Shown here: positions 1 to 7,171 of the stretch, one piece after another
Layout of the letters: each line of letters opens with the position of its first letter
Numbering within the stretch: position 1 is the first letter of the stretch
Origin: an uncultured Bacilli bacterium
Lineage (GTDB): Bacteria > Bacillota_I > Bacilli_A > RF39 > UBA660
DNA length: 21,420 nucleotides
Direction of reading: 5' to 3'
Assembly (NCBI GenBank): GCA_944363805.1
Contig: CALVVH010000019.1
Span: 1 to 21,420 of the forward strand
Program-made: the position numbers and the translations under genes
Notes under the pieces: generated by a model
What the model was told of the DNA's origin: nothing
What the model saw: the letters and a program-made list of their open reading frames with translations, nothing else
The model's database searches: none

Positions 1-20
1 TCAATTATAAGAGGAATTTT

Positions 21-52
21 AGGTTGGAGGTATAATACCTCTAATTTTTATT
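21..52 (+). terminator. rho-independent terminator of a rightward gene left of the window
   Basis: GAGGTA (27-32) and TACCTC (36-41) form a stem with a TAA loop, extendable outward by A-U and G-U pairs. It is followed by a T-rich run (45-54). The T-run lies on the + strand side, so it serves transcription entering from the left and would end a gene outside the window that converges on the flippase gene. Confidence 0.5.
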
Positions 53-1351
53 TTATAAAAAACTGTCCAGAGTTAAGCATCTAAAATTCAAATAAACAAC
101 AAATAAAATATTGACTATTTCAGAAATAACTAGTGAATAGATACCTATATGGCAAAGGGATAATATACTTAAGACAATAAGCTTTAAGATTACTCCCCAT
201 AAAGATATCTTCATAGTTATTTTTGCGTTACCCATGGCTTGTAAAGAAGAGGTAAGTACCCCTTCTAAATAAAATAAGACAAATACGGGAGCAAGTATTT
301 TGATATATTTGCTTCCGATTGTTGTTTTATAAAGGCTAAATAATAAAGTATCCCGAAATACATAGATGAAAAATGAGAAAGTTAACCCGATTATAAGAGC
401 AAACAATAAGCCTTGTTTAATTCGTCTTTTGACCATTTGCATATTACCTTGAGCATAAAATTTGCTTACCTCCGGAAGCAAGGAAGTAGAAACTGCGGCG
501 ATAAAAAACGAAGGCATAGTAAGTAATGATATACTATAAGCATTATATGCTCCATACTCTGCTAAAATATAAGAATTGGAATATCCAGATAACAAAAGTA
601 AGTTAGTAAGAATTATGGGTTCAAAGAAATAACCAATATTTCCAATAATTTTACTTGATACAGTTGGAAGTGATATATCTAAAATATTGGATATATTATT
701 TTTTGTTGGAGTTAATTTCGTATGCAAATTTATTTTGCGTGGTAAGAAGAAAAAGAAGACTATGATGCTACTTATTTCAGATAGAATTGTAAGGAGTATC
801 AAGCCAATTATAGCATACATGACTCCTTTATCCATTAATATCGGCAAAATTATGATAATCATTATAAGTCTTATTATTTGTTCGATTATATTGCTAGTTG
901 CATGTGGTAGCATATTTTGCTTGCCGGCAAAATAACCTTTTAAAACGCTTGAAATGGAGACAAATGGTAAAGTTAAGACAAATGCTACCAGTATTGGACC
1001 TGCCAGTGGTTCTTTTAAAAGGGTTGTTGCAATAAAATTAGAAGTAAGTAGAATTATGATGATTAAAATAGCATTTATTGCGAGTATCAAGGTTGCTGCT
1101 GATGTCAAAATGCGTATACTCCGTCCTTTATTTTCAGCAACTAGTTTGGATATAGATATTGGTATCGCTAAAGTGGCAATAGTAAGAAGTAGAGAATAGG
1201 TTGGAGTAGCAATAGTATATAAACTGATACCATATGGACCAATAATTCGTGTATAAACGATGCGTATAACAAAGCCAATAACTTTGGTAAGTAAGCCACT
1301 TAATATTAAAATAATCGTCGATTTTATAAAAATATTATCCTTTTTAATCAT
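53..1351 (-). CDS. SpoVB/MurJ-type polysaccharide flippase (MOP superfamily)
   Basis: This is a 432-residue, very hydrophobic protein with about a dozen predicted membrane segments. The N-terminal stretch (SGLLTKVIGFVIRIVYTRIIGP, residues about 18-39, shown in part) is the typical opening of SpoVB/Wzx/MurJ-like exporters. These flip lipid-linked cell-wall or polysaccharide precursors across the cytoplasmic membrane; the substrate cannot be told from sequence. The length is short of the roughly 500 residues usual for SpoVB, so the last helices may be missing or the protein may belong to a compact subgroup. The start is the ATG at 1351, preceded on the minus strand by AAAGGAGA at close spacing. 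It is transcribed divergently from rel, sharing an 88-bp intergenic region, and runs towards a terminator that serves the opposite strand. MATE transporter is an alternative but less likely call. Confidence 0.8.
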   Translation of the reverse strand: MIKKDNIFIKSTIILILSGLLTKVIGFVIRIVYTRIIGPYGISLYTIATPTYSLLLTIATLAIPISISKLVAENKGRSIRILTSAATLILAINAILIIIILLTSNFIATTLLKEPLAGPILVAFVLTLPFVSISSVLKGYFAGKQNMLPHATSNIIEQIIRLIMIIIILPILMDKGVMYAIIGLILLTILSEISSIIVFFFFLPRKINLHTKLTPTKNNISNILDISLPTVSSKIIGNIGYFFEPIILTNLLLLSGYSNSYILAEYGAYNAYSISLLTMPSFFIAAVSTSLLPEVSKFYAQGNMQMVKRRIKQGLLFALIIGLTFSFFIYVFRDTLLFSLYKTTIGSKYIKILAPVFVLFYLEGVLTSSLQAMGNAKITMKISLWGVILKLIVLSILSLCHIGIYSLVISEIVNILFVVYLNFRCLTLDSFL

Positions 1352-1382
1352 GATTCTCCTTTAAATATATGTTCGAATGTTA

Positions 1383-1395
1383 TATAATAATTATA
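1383..1395. promoter_or_regulatory. overlapping divergent -10 elements between flippase gene and rel
   Basis: TATAAT at 1383-1388 faces rel. ATTATA at 1390-1395 is TATAAT on the minus strand and faces the flippase gene. Neither has a good -35 box at 17 bp, so the assignment is tentative. Two polymerases could not occupy both sites at once. Confidence 0.35.
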
Positions 1396-1439
1396 TGTGG
1401 TAAGTAAAAATACTTTTAAAAACTTGAGGTGAAGCATTA

Positions 1440-3575
1440 ATGAAAAATGAAAAAAGCACAATTACATTTAAGGAGTTAGAACCACGCCTTAAAAAAAGAG
1501 ATAACTACGATGAGATAAAAAGGGCTTATGAATATGCCCTAAAAGAACATGAAGGCATGAAAAGACTGAGCGGTGATGATTTTATAACTCATCCTTTAGA
1601 AGTTACAAAAATTCTTATGGATTTAAATGTCGATGATACGACTTTAATTGCTTCTCTTCTTCATGAAGTAATCAATAATGGTAATACGACTTATGAAGAT
1701 TTAAAAGAAAATTTTGGCGACGAAGTTGCCATGATTGTCAATTCAGTATCTAAGATTAATAAGTTGGAACTGCCTGACAATAATGAATCATCGATTATCT
1801 ACTTGCGAAAAATCTTAGTTGGTCTTGCTGAAGATGTTCGCGTTTTATATGTCAAACTTGCTGATAGACTCCACAACATGCGGACTAATTGGGCAATAAA
1901 TCCCGCTAAGCAAAAAGAAAAAGCTAATGAAACAATGACTGTATTAGTTCCTATTGCTCATCGTCTAGGTATAAATTCAATTAAAAGCGAATTAGAAAAT
2001 TTATCTTTATATTATCTAAAGCCCGATGTTTACAATGATATTTTGGAAAAACTAAACAATACAGTTGCTGAATTAGATAGTTACTTAGATGAAATGAAAG
2101 AAAGTATCATTGAACTTCTTACTGATGCTGGTATCACTTTTGAAATAAAGGGGCGTGTTAAAAGCGTCTATAGCATTTATAATAAATTAAATAATGGTAA
2201 AGAATGGAATAAAATATATGATATTTTAGCCCTAAGAGTATTTGTCAATACTGAAGCCGAATGTTATCAAGTGATCGGTCTTATTCATTCACGTTTTAGA
2301 CCGATGCCTAAACGTTTTAAAGACTATATTGCATCTCCCAAAGAAAATATGTATCAATCTCTCCATACGACAGTTTTTGGTATTGAAGGTAAAGTCTTTG
2401 AAATTCAAGTTAGAACATATGAAATGGATGAAATCGCTGAAAAAGGGGTAGCTAGCCATTGGTCTTACAAAGAAAAAGGCTCTAAAAAAATTCAAAATAT
2501 CATGGAACAAAAGCTCGAATTGTTTCGTAATGTTATCGAAGCAAGTGCTAGCGAATCTGATATCGATTTTGAAACTACCGTAAATACTAATATCTTTGCT
2601 GAATCGATATATACTTATACTCCTAAAGGGGATGTAATTGAACTTCCTGTCGGCTCAACACCAATCGACTTTGCTTATCGCATTCATTCGAAAGTAGGTG
2701 ATACAACCGTCGGAGCCATCGTCAATGATCAAATAGTCCCTCTTTCTTACGAGTTGCAAAATGATGATGTGGTCAATATCAAAACAAATGTTAGTGCTAC
2801 TCCAAACAAAGATTGGTTAAACATAGCTAAAACTAACCAAGCTAAAAATAAAATTAAAGCATATTTTAGTAAGAAAGATAAAGAACAATACATTTCTAAA
2901 GGTAAAGATATTTTAGAAAAGGAATTGCGTAAAAGAAAACTAGCCTTTAATGAAGTATTAACTAGCGAATCTATCAATAAAATTACTAAAGATTTGAAAC
3001 TAAAAGATTTAGATGAATTATATTTAGCTATCGGGTCATTACGTTATACAGCAGCTTATATTATTAATTTGACCAATAATGATAAACATAATGTTGAAGA
3101 TGCTTTATTAGAACGCAAAAGAGATTTGCCAAAAATCAATTACAAAAGCGATATACTGGTTGAGGGCACCGGTAATATCATGGTCAATATTGCCAAATGT
3201 TGCCTTCCGGTTAAAGGTGATGACATCATCGGTTATATTACCAAAGGCCAAGGCATAAGCATTCATAAAGCTGATTGCCCAAACGTTCCTGAAAATAGCG
3301 AACGCATTATCGATGTTGCCTGGAATATGGATAGCACCAACTATTATTATGCTAACATTTATGTGACAATCAAGGATAATAAAGACATGCTGGCTGAAAT
3401 AATTACTGAAATTGGCAAAAAAGGTTCTTTAGTAAGATCATGCAAAACTATTGAAAAAGGTACTAATCTAATATATGAATTAAACATTCGTATAACTGAT
3501 AAAGAAGAGTTAGAAAAGATTTCTAATGCAATTTTAAAACTAAGTAACGTCATCGAAGTGTCCAAGACACTTTAG
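1440..3575 (+). CDS. rel: long RelA/SpoT homologue (ppGpp synthetase, hydrolase site probably degraded)
   Basis: The 711-residue length is normal for Rel. The order is HD domain (about 25-180), synthetase (about 235-345), TGS (about 388-450), helical region, zinc-finger-like region with CC at 587-588 and C613, and a C-terminal ACT domain (about 637-711). The synthetase looks intact: GRVKSVYSIYNKL, the acidic residue of YDILALR (D261), RFKD at 292-295 (the RxKD form of bifunctional Rel) and EIQVRT (E321). It should transfer pyrophosphate from ATP to GDP/GTP during amino-acid starvation on ribosomes. In the HD domain H51, H75 and D142 are kept, but the usual HDxxED reads HEVINN (E76, N79, N80), so ppGpp hydrolysis is doubtful. 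The start ATG follows GAGGTGA. It is the first gene of an operon with nucleotidase, dtd and gtrA; rel-dtd adjacency is classic in Firmicutes. Confidence 0.95.
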   Translation: MKNEKSTITFKELEPRLKKRDNYDEIKRAYEYALKEHEGMKRLSGDDFITHPLEVTKILMDLNVDDTTLIASLLHEVINNGNTTYEDLKENFGDEVAMIVNSVSKINKLELPDNNESSIIYLRKILVGLAEDVRVLYVKLADRLHNMRTNWAINPAKQKEKANETMTVLVPIAHRLGINSIKSELENLSLYYLKPDVYNDILEKLNNTVAELDSYLDEMKESIIELLTDAGITFEIKGRVKSVYSIYNKLNNGKEWNKIYDILALRVFVNTEAECYQVIGLIHSRFRPMPKRFKDYIASPKENMYQSLHTTVFGIEGKVFEIQVRTYEMDEIAEKGVASHWSYKEKGSKKIQNIMEQKLELFRNVIEASASESDIDFETTVNTNIFAESIYTYTPKGDVIELPVGSTPIDFAYRIHSKVGDTTVGAIVNDQIVPLSYELQNDDVVNIKTNVSATPNKDWLNIAKTNQAKNKIKAYFSKKDKEQYISKGKDILEKELRKRKLAFNEVLTSESINKITKDLKLKDLDELYLAIGSLRYTAAYIINLTNNDKHNVEDALLERKRDLPKINYKSDILVEGTGNIMVNIAKCCLPVKGDDIIGYITKGQGISIHKADCPNVPENSERIIDVAWNMDSTNYYYANIYVTIKDNKDMLAEIITEIGKKGSLVRSCKTIEKGTNLIYELNIRITDKEELEKISNAILKLSNVIEVSKTL

Positions 3576-3587
3576 AAAGGAGATTAT

Positions 3588-4175
3588 ATGAAAAAAACAA
3601 TTATGGTCGACATGGATGAAGTAATAACCGATGGTGGTTTCTTACATTTAATAAATGAATTTTTACACACTAATTACACAATCGATGATGTAAATGGTTA
3701 TTATATGCAAGATTTAGTTCCCGATAAGAAAGCCTTCTTTGATTTTTTCTTAACTAAAAACCAATATGACTATTGTACACTTAAACCACATGTTCAAGAA
3801 GTATTACAATATCTCCAAGAGTATTATGATATTTATATTGGCACAGCCTATATCATCAAAGAAGAACTAAAAGATTGTGGTATCAATCTTTTACATAAAC
3901 ATAATTACCTTTATAAAAATCTTCCATTTATATCCCCAGAAAATTATATATTCATAAGCAAGAAAAATTTGTTAAATTGTGACATCAAGATTGATGATCG
4001 CCTTGATAACTTACAAAATGCTCAAATAAAGTTATTATTTACAGCTTATCATAACAAAGATTTGACTGATAAATATCTAGCTTCTCAAGGGGTAATTCGG
4101 GTCAATACTTGGCTTGAAATAAAAGATATATTGACAAAGGAGTTTAAAGATGAAAGTAGTAGTTCAAAGAAGTAA
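3588..4175 (+). CDS. 5'(3')-deoxyribonucleotidase, NT5C-type HAD phosphatase
   Basis: This 195-residue protein has the HAD-phosphatase motif I VDMDEV (nucleophile D8, acid/base D10). Motif II-like IGTAY (T86), lysines at 125-126 and motif IV-like KIDDR (D136, D137) follow. This arrangement matches the small cytosolic 5'-nucleotidase type C family, which removes phosphate from (deoxy)nucleoside monophosphates. The ATG follows AGAAAGGAG 12 bp after rel. The 3' end overlaps dtd by 26 bp in another frame, so translation is probably coupled, and the last residues (ESSSSKK) are encoded by the dtd start region. The substrate is inferred only from family. Confidence 0.82.
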   Translation: MKKTIMVDMDEVITDGGFLHLINEFLHTNYTIDDVNGYYMQDLVPDKKAFFDFFLTKNQYDYCTLKPHVQEVLQYLQEYYDIYIGTAYIIKEELKDCGINLLHKHNYLYKNLPFISPENYIFISKKNLLNCDIKIDDRLDNLQNAQIKLLFTAYHNKDLTDKYLASQGVIRVNTWLEIKDILTKEFKDESSSSKK

Positions 4176-4584
4176 ATATAGTAAAGTAGAAGTAGCTGGA
4201 AGGCTAGTAAATGAAATAAATTCTGGCTTAGTTTTATTGGCGGGCTTTACTGCTGGGGATTCTGAAAAAGAAATAGTTAATATGGCCCGTAAAATTGCAA
4301 ATTTACGCATCTTTGATGATGAAAATGGCGTTATGAACAAATCAATCCTTGATGTCGGCGGCGAAATTCTTTCTATTTCGCAGTTTACTTTATATGGAGA
4401 TGCTAAAAAAGGCAACAGACCATCTTACATCAAAGCCTTAAATGGTAGTGAAGCTATTAAATTATACGAAATGTTTAATATCGAATTAAATAAGTATGTT
4501 AATACTAAACCAGGAATATTTGGTTCGGAAATGTTAGTTTCTATCGAAAATGATGGCCCAATTACTATTTTGTTGGAAATGTAA
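4150..4584 (+). CDS. dtd: D-aminoacyl-tRNA deacylase
   Basis: This 144-residue protein has the full normal length. It has MKVVVQRSKYSKVEV at the start, the catalytic signature SQFTLYGD (77-84) with KKGNRPSY behind it, and the Gly-cisPro pair near the C-terminus (GPITI, 136-140). It removes D-amino acids (and mischarged glycine) from tRNA in the cytoplasm and acts as a homodimer whose active sites use the cross-subunit Gly-cisPro loop. AAGGAG lies just before the ATG at 4150. It overlaps the nucleotidase gene upstream and shares the TAATG stop/start with the next gene. Its position behind rel is conserved in many Firmicutes. Confidence 0.95.
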   Translation: MKVVVQRSKYSKVEVAGRLVNEINSGLVLLAGFTAGDSEKEIVNMARKIANLRIFDDENGVMNKSILDVGGEILSISQFTLYGDAKKGNRPSYIKALNGSEAIKLYEMFNIELNKYVNTKPGIFGSEMLVSIENDGPITILLEM

Positions 4585-4985
4585 TGATTAAACATCTTAA
4601 GAAAAACTTATATGTTAAATATGTAATTATTGCCATTATCTCCTTTATAATAGATATCTTATTATTTAGTGTATTTGATAATCTCTTAACTAGAAAATTT
4701 ACTTATTCAATTATTATATCTTCCTATCTAGCTAGGTTTATCTCATCCCTTTTAAATTACTATCTAAATAAATATATCGTATTTAAATATATTAAAACAA
4801 ATACTAAGGATAAGACTCTTTATAAATATTTAATACTAGTTGTCCTTAATATTACTATCTCAGCTTTAGCTGTTGAATTGCTCCATATATTAGTTCCTTT
4901 GTATGCTGTTGTTATTAAGATAATCATCGATTCCCTAATATTTGTAATCAATTTTCTCATTCAAAAACATTGGGTTTTTAAGTAA
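4584..4985 (+). CDS. GtrA-like four-helix membrane protein
   Basis: This 133-residue protein has four hydrophobic segments (about 11-31, 38-58, 76-96, 102-122). It has the GtrA-type features of an early YLARFISSLLNYYLNKYIVF stretch and a C-terminus ending in IQKHWVFK. GtrA proteins are thought to move undecaprenyl-linked sugars across the membrane for cell-surface glycosylation. The start codon overlaps the dtd stop (TAATG at 4582-4586), so it is probably translated by coupling; no independent ribosome binding site is obvious. It is the last gene of the rel operon. Together with the flippase and the 9711 glycosyltransferase it suggests surface-glycan functions scattered in the region. Confidence 0.85.
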   Translation: MIKHLKKNLYVKYVIIAIISFIIDILLFSVFDNLLTRKFTYSIIISSYLARFISSLLNYYLNKYIVFKYIKTNTKDKTLYKYLILVVLNITISALAVELLHILVPLYAVVIKIIIDSLIFVINFLIQKHWVFK

Positions 4986-5009
4986 AGTCTATCTAGGGTT
5001 ATTCTTTTA

Positions 5010-5038
5010 TTTACAAAATTCGATATGTGTGATATAGT
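5010..5038 (+). promoter_or_regulatory. sigma-A promoter for the 5072 gene
   Basis: TTTACA (5010-5015), a 17-bp spacer and TATAGT (5033-5038) preceded by TG (extended -10). The predicted start is about 5045, giving a short leader before AAAGGGGG and the ATG at 5072. Confidence 0.7.
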
Positions 5039-5071
5039 AATTGAACTTTCATCTAAAGGGGGAAATTTTAT

Positions 5072-6655
5072 ATGGAAAGTGGTTTTATAAGATTTAAAAA
5101 TAACTTGCGAGCAATTAAAGAGAATGAAACAAAGTTTTTCCAAAAAGTTCAACCATTATATGAGACAGCCCAGAAAATACTAAAACCTCCTAGAGGCTAT
5201 TTGAATTCTATAGCAAATCATGTTTATTGGCAGAATTTTGCCAGAGAAAAAGGTTACAAAAATGCTGATTCGATCAAAGAAGTATTAAGAAAAGAAACTG
5301 AGGTAGCAATCCAAGAGTTAGATATTTGCCAAAAACGCATCGCCGAATGCAATGAAATGCTTTCTGCTATTGCTAACGACCGAGCTACTGGCTATATTGA
5401 AGACTTTGCTTTTTTCTTAAATATTTTACTTTTTAGCATTGATAAAGGTGATTTAAATATTAATGAAGCAACAGCAATACTTGGCTCAGTAATTTATGCC
5501 AATAATAAACTAGCCAAAAAAACTTCTGCAAAATGGAAAAAAGAATTATTTAAAGATTTGGCTACCCATTTTGATGCCTATGGTAATTTTCAAAAATCCG
5601 GAAGCCCTGCACAATTCTTTAATCAATTGACGAGTATTTTACTAGAATATCCCGATTATTTAGCTTTCGAGGCAGAAGAATCTCTAAAACTTAACAGTGT
5701 TAGTTTCTTCACTGAAGTATCTGACCTTTATTCTATTTTTCTTGATGCTTTGTCAATAGAAAAAGGACCTGTTCCCGTTGCTCCCGTAGTTTCAAGCAAA
5801 TCTAATTATTCATCAGCTTTAAAAGAATACTATCGTAATGGCAAATTAATTAAAATACCAGAAGATATCACAGCATTTAGTCAATTACTTGCGCAAAATG
5901 CTGTGCCAGAAAATGAACAAAGGCATATTTTTGCCCTTATAGAAGAGACAATAGAAGAAGAAAAAAAAGCCAAATTAGCTGGCTTCTACGAAAATGATGA
6001 TCAAAATATAATAGTTTTATGTAATAATTTTATAAATGAAGCTAAAAATTATCAAGAATCCTACTATGAAATAAGAGAACTTCTTTGGAATATTCAATCT
6101 TTAGAAGATATGTATATAGATGCTACAAACCCTGAAGATAAGTCATTTGTTCTTGAAGAAAAGGAAGCATTTATGACAAGGCTTAAAGAGTTAGTTATTC
6201 CTAAAGTTGAAGTTGAACCACTTAATATTGCTTTTTTATCTGATGCTGATGGTATTCCATATTTTGCTAAAGACTTAGAATCGATAGATAAGGGTATTCG
6301 TAAAAGAACAGAAAGCCTACTAGCTAGAATAAATAATGCTAACAAAAGAAGCTTTCGTAAAGTTTATACTAAAGATGTGTCTGATTTTGATGTATATGAA
6401 GTAAACAATCCCAATATGCACATAATATTTATTGAAATACCTGGTAATGTCTATATGATTATTGGTATTGCCACATCTGGTAGAGGATATCGTGAAATAC
6501 CTAACCGCTTAGCAAACAAACAAAATCGGGAAAACATTGCCTTGATCATTGAAACGATAAAGGATGCAACAGCTAAGAAAAAATATCTTGCTGAGCAAAA
6601 CAACAAAATCTCCGAATTAAGTTTATCAAGAACTAGAAAACAAATTGACAATTAA
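5072..6655 (+). CDS. unknown 527-aa cytoplasmic protein
   Basis: I do not recognise this protein. It has no signal peptide or membrane segments and is rich in Glu, Lys and Leu with long helical stretches. Two parts can be told apart. Residues about 1-230 and about 270-420 are helical and charged, separated by a Pro/Val/Ser linker (GPVPVAPVVSSKSNYSS, about 232-248). Residues about 430-510 switch to alternating hydrophobic/charged sequence (FDVYEVNNPNMHIIFIEIPG... YMIIGIATSGRGYREIPNRL). That pattern is consistent with a small beta-sheet domain, and I note a loose likeness to RelE/HigB-type folds, which is weak. The ATG at 5072 follows AAAGGGGGAAA. It has its own promoter. The -35 box of the next promoter lies inside its last codons, so it is probably monocistronic with the T-box region directly behind it. 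Confidence 0.75.
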   Translation: MESGFIRFKNNLRAIKENETKFFQKVQPLYETAQKILKPPRGYLNSIANHVYWQNFAREKGYKNADSIKEVLRKETEVAIQELDICQKRIAECNEMLSAIANDRATGYIEDFAFFLNILLFSIDKGDLNINEATAILGSVIYANNKLAKKTSAKWKKELFKDLATHFDAYGNFQKSGSPAQFFNQLTSILLEYPDYLAFEAEESLKLNSVSFFTEVSDLYSIFLDALSIEKGPVPVAPVVSSKSNYSSALKEYYRNGKLIKIPEDITAFSQLLAQNAVPENEQRHIFALIEETIEEEKKAKLAGFYENDDQNIIVLCNNFINEAKNYQESYYEIRELLWNIQSLEDMYIDATNPEDKSFVLEEKEAFMTRLKELVIPKVEVEPLNIAFLSDADGIPYFAKDLESIDKGIRKRTESLLARINNANKRSFRKVYTKDVSDFDVYEVNNPNMHIIFIEIPGNVYMIIGIATSGRGYREIPNRLANKQNRENIALIIETIKDATAKKKYLAEQNNKISELSLSRTRKQIDN

Positions 6656-6673
6656 ATCTAATTATAGTATATT
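6645..6673 (+). promoter_or_regulatory. promoter of the first T-box leader
   Basis: TTGACA (6645-6650), a 17-bp spacer and TATATT (6668-6673). The -35 box sits in the last codons of the 527-aa gene. Transcription would start near 6680, just ahead of T-box Stem I. Confidence 0.7.
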
Positions 6674-6689
6674 TAGTACATGAATTATT

Positions 6690-6876
6690 GTTTATTCCAG
6701 TATGTAGTTGGACCTTTACAGAAAACTAGTGGCTGATGGAAACTAGTAAGGAAATCCTATTGAAGATAGATAAACGAAAATAATCCGTAATTCTGCGTTA
6801 AAGAAAAAAGAGCATAGATTCTATGAATTAAGGTGGCACCGCGGATAATCCGTCCTTAAATTTTAGAATCTTTTTA
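6690..6876 (+). ncRNA. T-box riboswitch upstream of aspS-1
   Basis: Stem I is closed by GTTTAT (6690-6695) and ATAAAC (6770-6775). It has a loop-E AGTA (6699-6702) opposite GAAG (6762-6765), and a distal hairpin of ACTAGT arms carrying GATG (GNUG). The antiterminator carries the T-box core GGTGGCACCGCGG (6832-6844), which binds the tRNA NCCA end. The competing terminator pairs 6816-6833 with 6854-6871 and ends in T-run 6871-6875. The specifier is ambiguous by one base: GAU (6765-6767, Asp) fits the downstream AspRS, while strict alignment to the second T-box gives AUA (6766-6768). Uncharged tRNA would favour read-through. A second promoter and a separate RNA lie between this leader and aspS-1. 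Confidence 0.88.
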
Positions 6877-6911
6877 TCTTATAAGAAAATGCTTTAATTA
6901 ATAAAAAACAA

Positions 6912-6940
6912 TTGACATACATACATTTGTTTGATACGAT
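6912..6940 (+). promoter_or_regulatory. strong promoter of the structured RNA
   Basis: TTGACA (6912-6917), a 17-bp spacer and TACGAT (6935-6940) with an extended -10 TG at 6932-6933. A near copy, spacer included, lies at 21379-21407, so the sequence is conserved beyond the polymerase contacts. The predicted start is near 6947. Confidence 0.75.
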
Positions 6941-6952
6941 TAATTTATCAAC
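6912..6952 (+). repeat. 41-bp promoter repeat, copy 1
   Basis: It matches 21379-21419 at 35 of 41 positions in direct orientation. The mismatches are in the -10 box, one spacer base and the last two bases. Nothing similar is seen on either side of the repeat within the window. Confidence 0.8.
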
Positions 6953-7155
6953 TAAAGGGAGGTGAAGAAAAATATAGTTGAGATACTAAATAGCTTAAGT
7001 AATAATTGTTAAGTTGATAAAAATTTATAAATAATAGAGATGAAATAGTAGGGTGGCGACCATCCGAAGCTGGTCTATGGAGAGTCCAAGGGACTCTGTG
7101 AAGTAGAAATTCCTTGTAGTGATGCAAGGATAGTCAAATAATTTTGACTTTTGTT
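6947..7155 (+). ncRNA. unassigned structured RNA between the T-box and aspS-1
   Basis: The transcript from the 6912 promoter would fold as follows. A long-range stem joins TTTATCAAC (6944-6952) and GTTGATAAA (7013-7021). A hairpin joins GGGTGG (7051-7056) and CCATCC (7060-7065). A mutually exclusive alternative pairs GACCA (7058-7062) with TGGTC (7071-7075). A 7-bp hairpin joins AGAGTCC (7081-7087) and GGACTCT (7091-7097). A 6-bp hairpin joins TCCTTG (7111-7116) and CAAGGA (7125-7130). The last element is a terminator (7132-7153). GGAGGTGA at 6958-6965 is a perfect anti-Shine-Dalgarno complement, yet no ORF of useful length follows. It lacks the T-box core and does not match the SRP, RNase P, tmRNA, 6S or common riboswitch motifs I know. 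It could be an independent small RNA or a second leader element of aspS-1. Confidence 0.55.
7132..7153 (+). terminator. terminator of the structured RNA, just before aspS-1
   Basis: AGTCAAA (7132-7138) pairs with TTTGACT (7143-7149) across a TAAT loop, followed by TTTTGTT. The stem is A+T-rich, so termination is probably partial. It ends 5 bp before the aspS-1 ribosome binding site (AAAGGA, 7158-7163). Confidence 0.55.
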
Positions 7156-7171
7156 CGAAAGGATGATTATG

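Noticed and set aside
21..54. Treating the hairpin at 21-52 as the terminator of the leftward flippase gene.
   Set aside because: The T-run follows the stem only on the + strand. Read leftward, the stem is followed by CCAACC.
687..1199. Open frames on the + strand opposite the flippase gene.
   Set aside because: They lie within the antisense of a well-supported membrane protein gene, lack ribosome binding sites and have no recognisable product. The same holds for other short antisense frames inside rel, aspS, gatA and gatB.
6978..6989. A three-codon TTG-AGA-TAC-TAA reading frame behind the GGAGGTGA sequence at 6958.
   Set aside because: It is 12 bp from the ribosome-binding sequence and too short to tell from chance.
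6947..7155. Reading the structured RNA as a second T-box or a SAM-I riboswitch, suggested by TTATCAA...GGAGGTG, GATGAAA and GGGTGGCGACC.
   Set aside because: The T-box core needs TGGNACC, and here the bases read GGTGGCGACC forming a closed hairpin with CCATCC. The SAM-I GATGAAACC-CGGCAACC block and spacing are absent. No specifier-loop AGTA/GAA arrangement is found.
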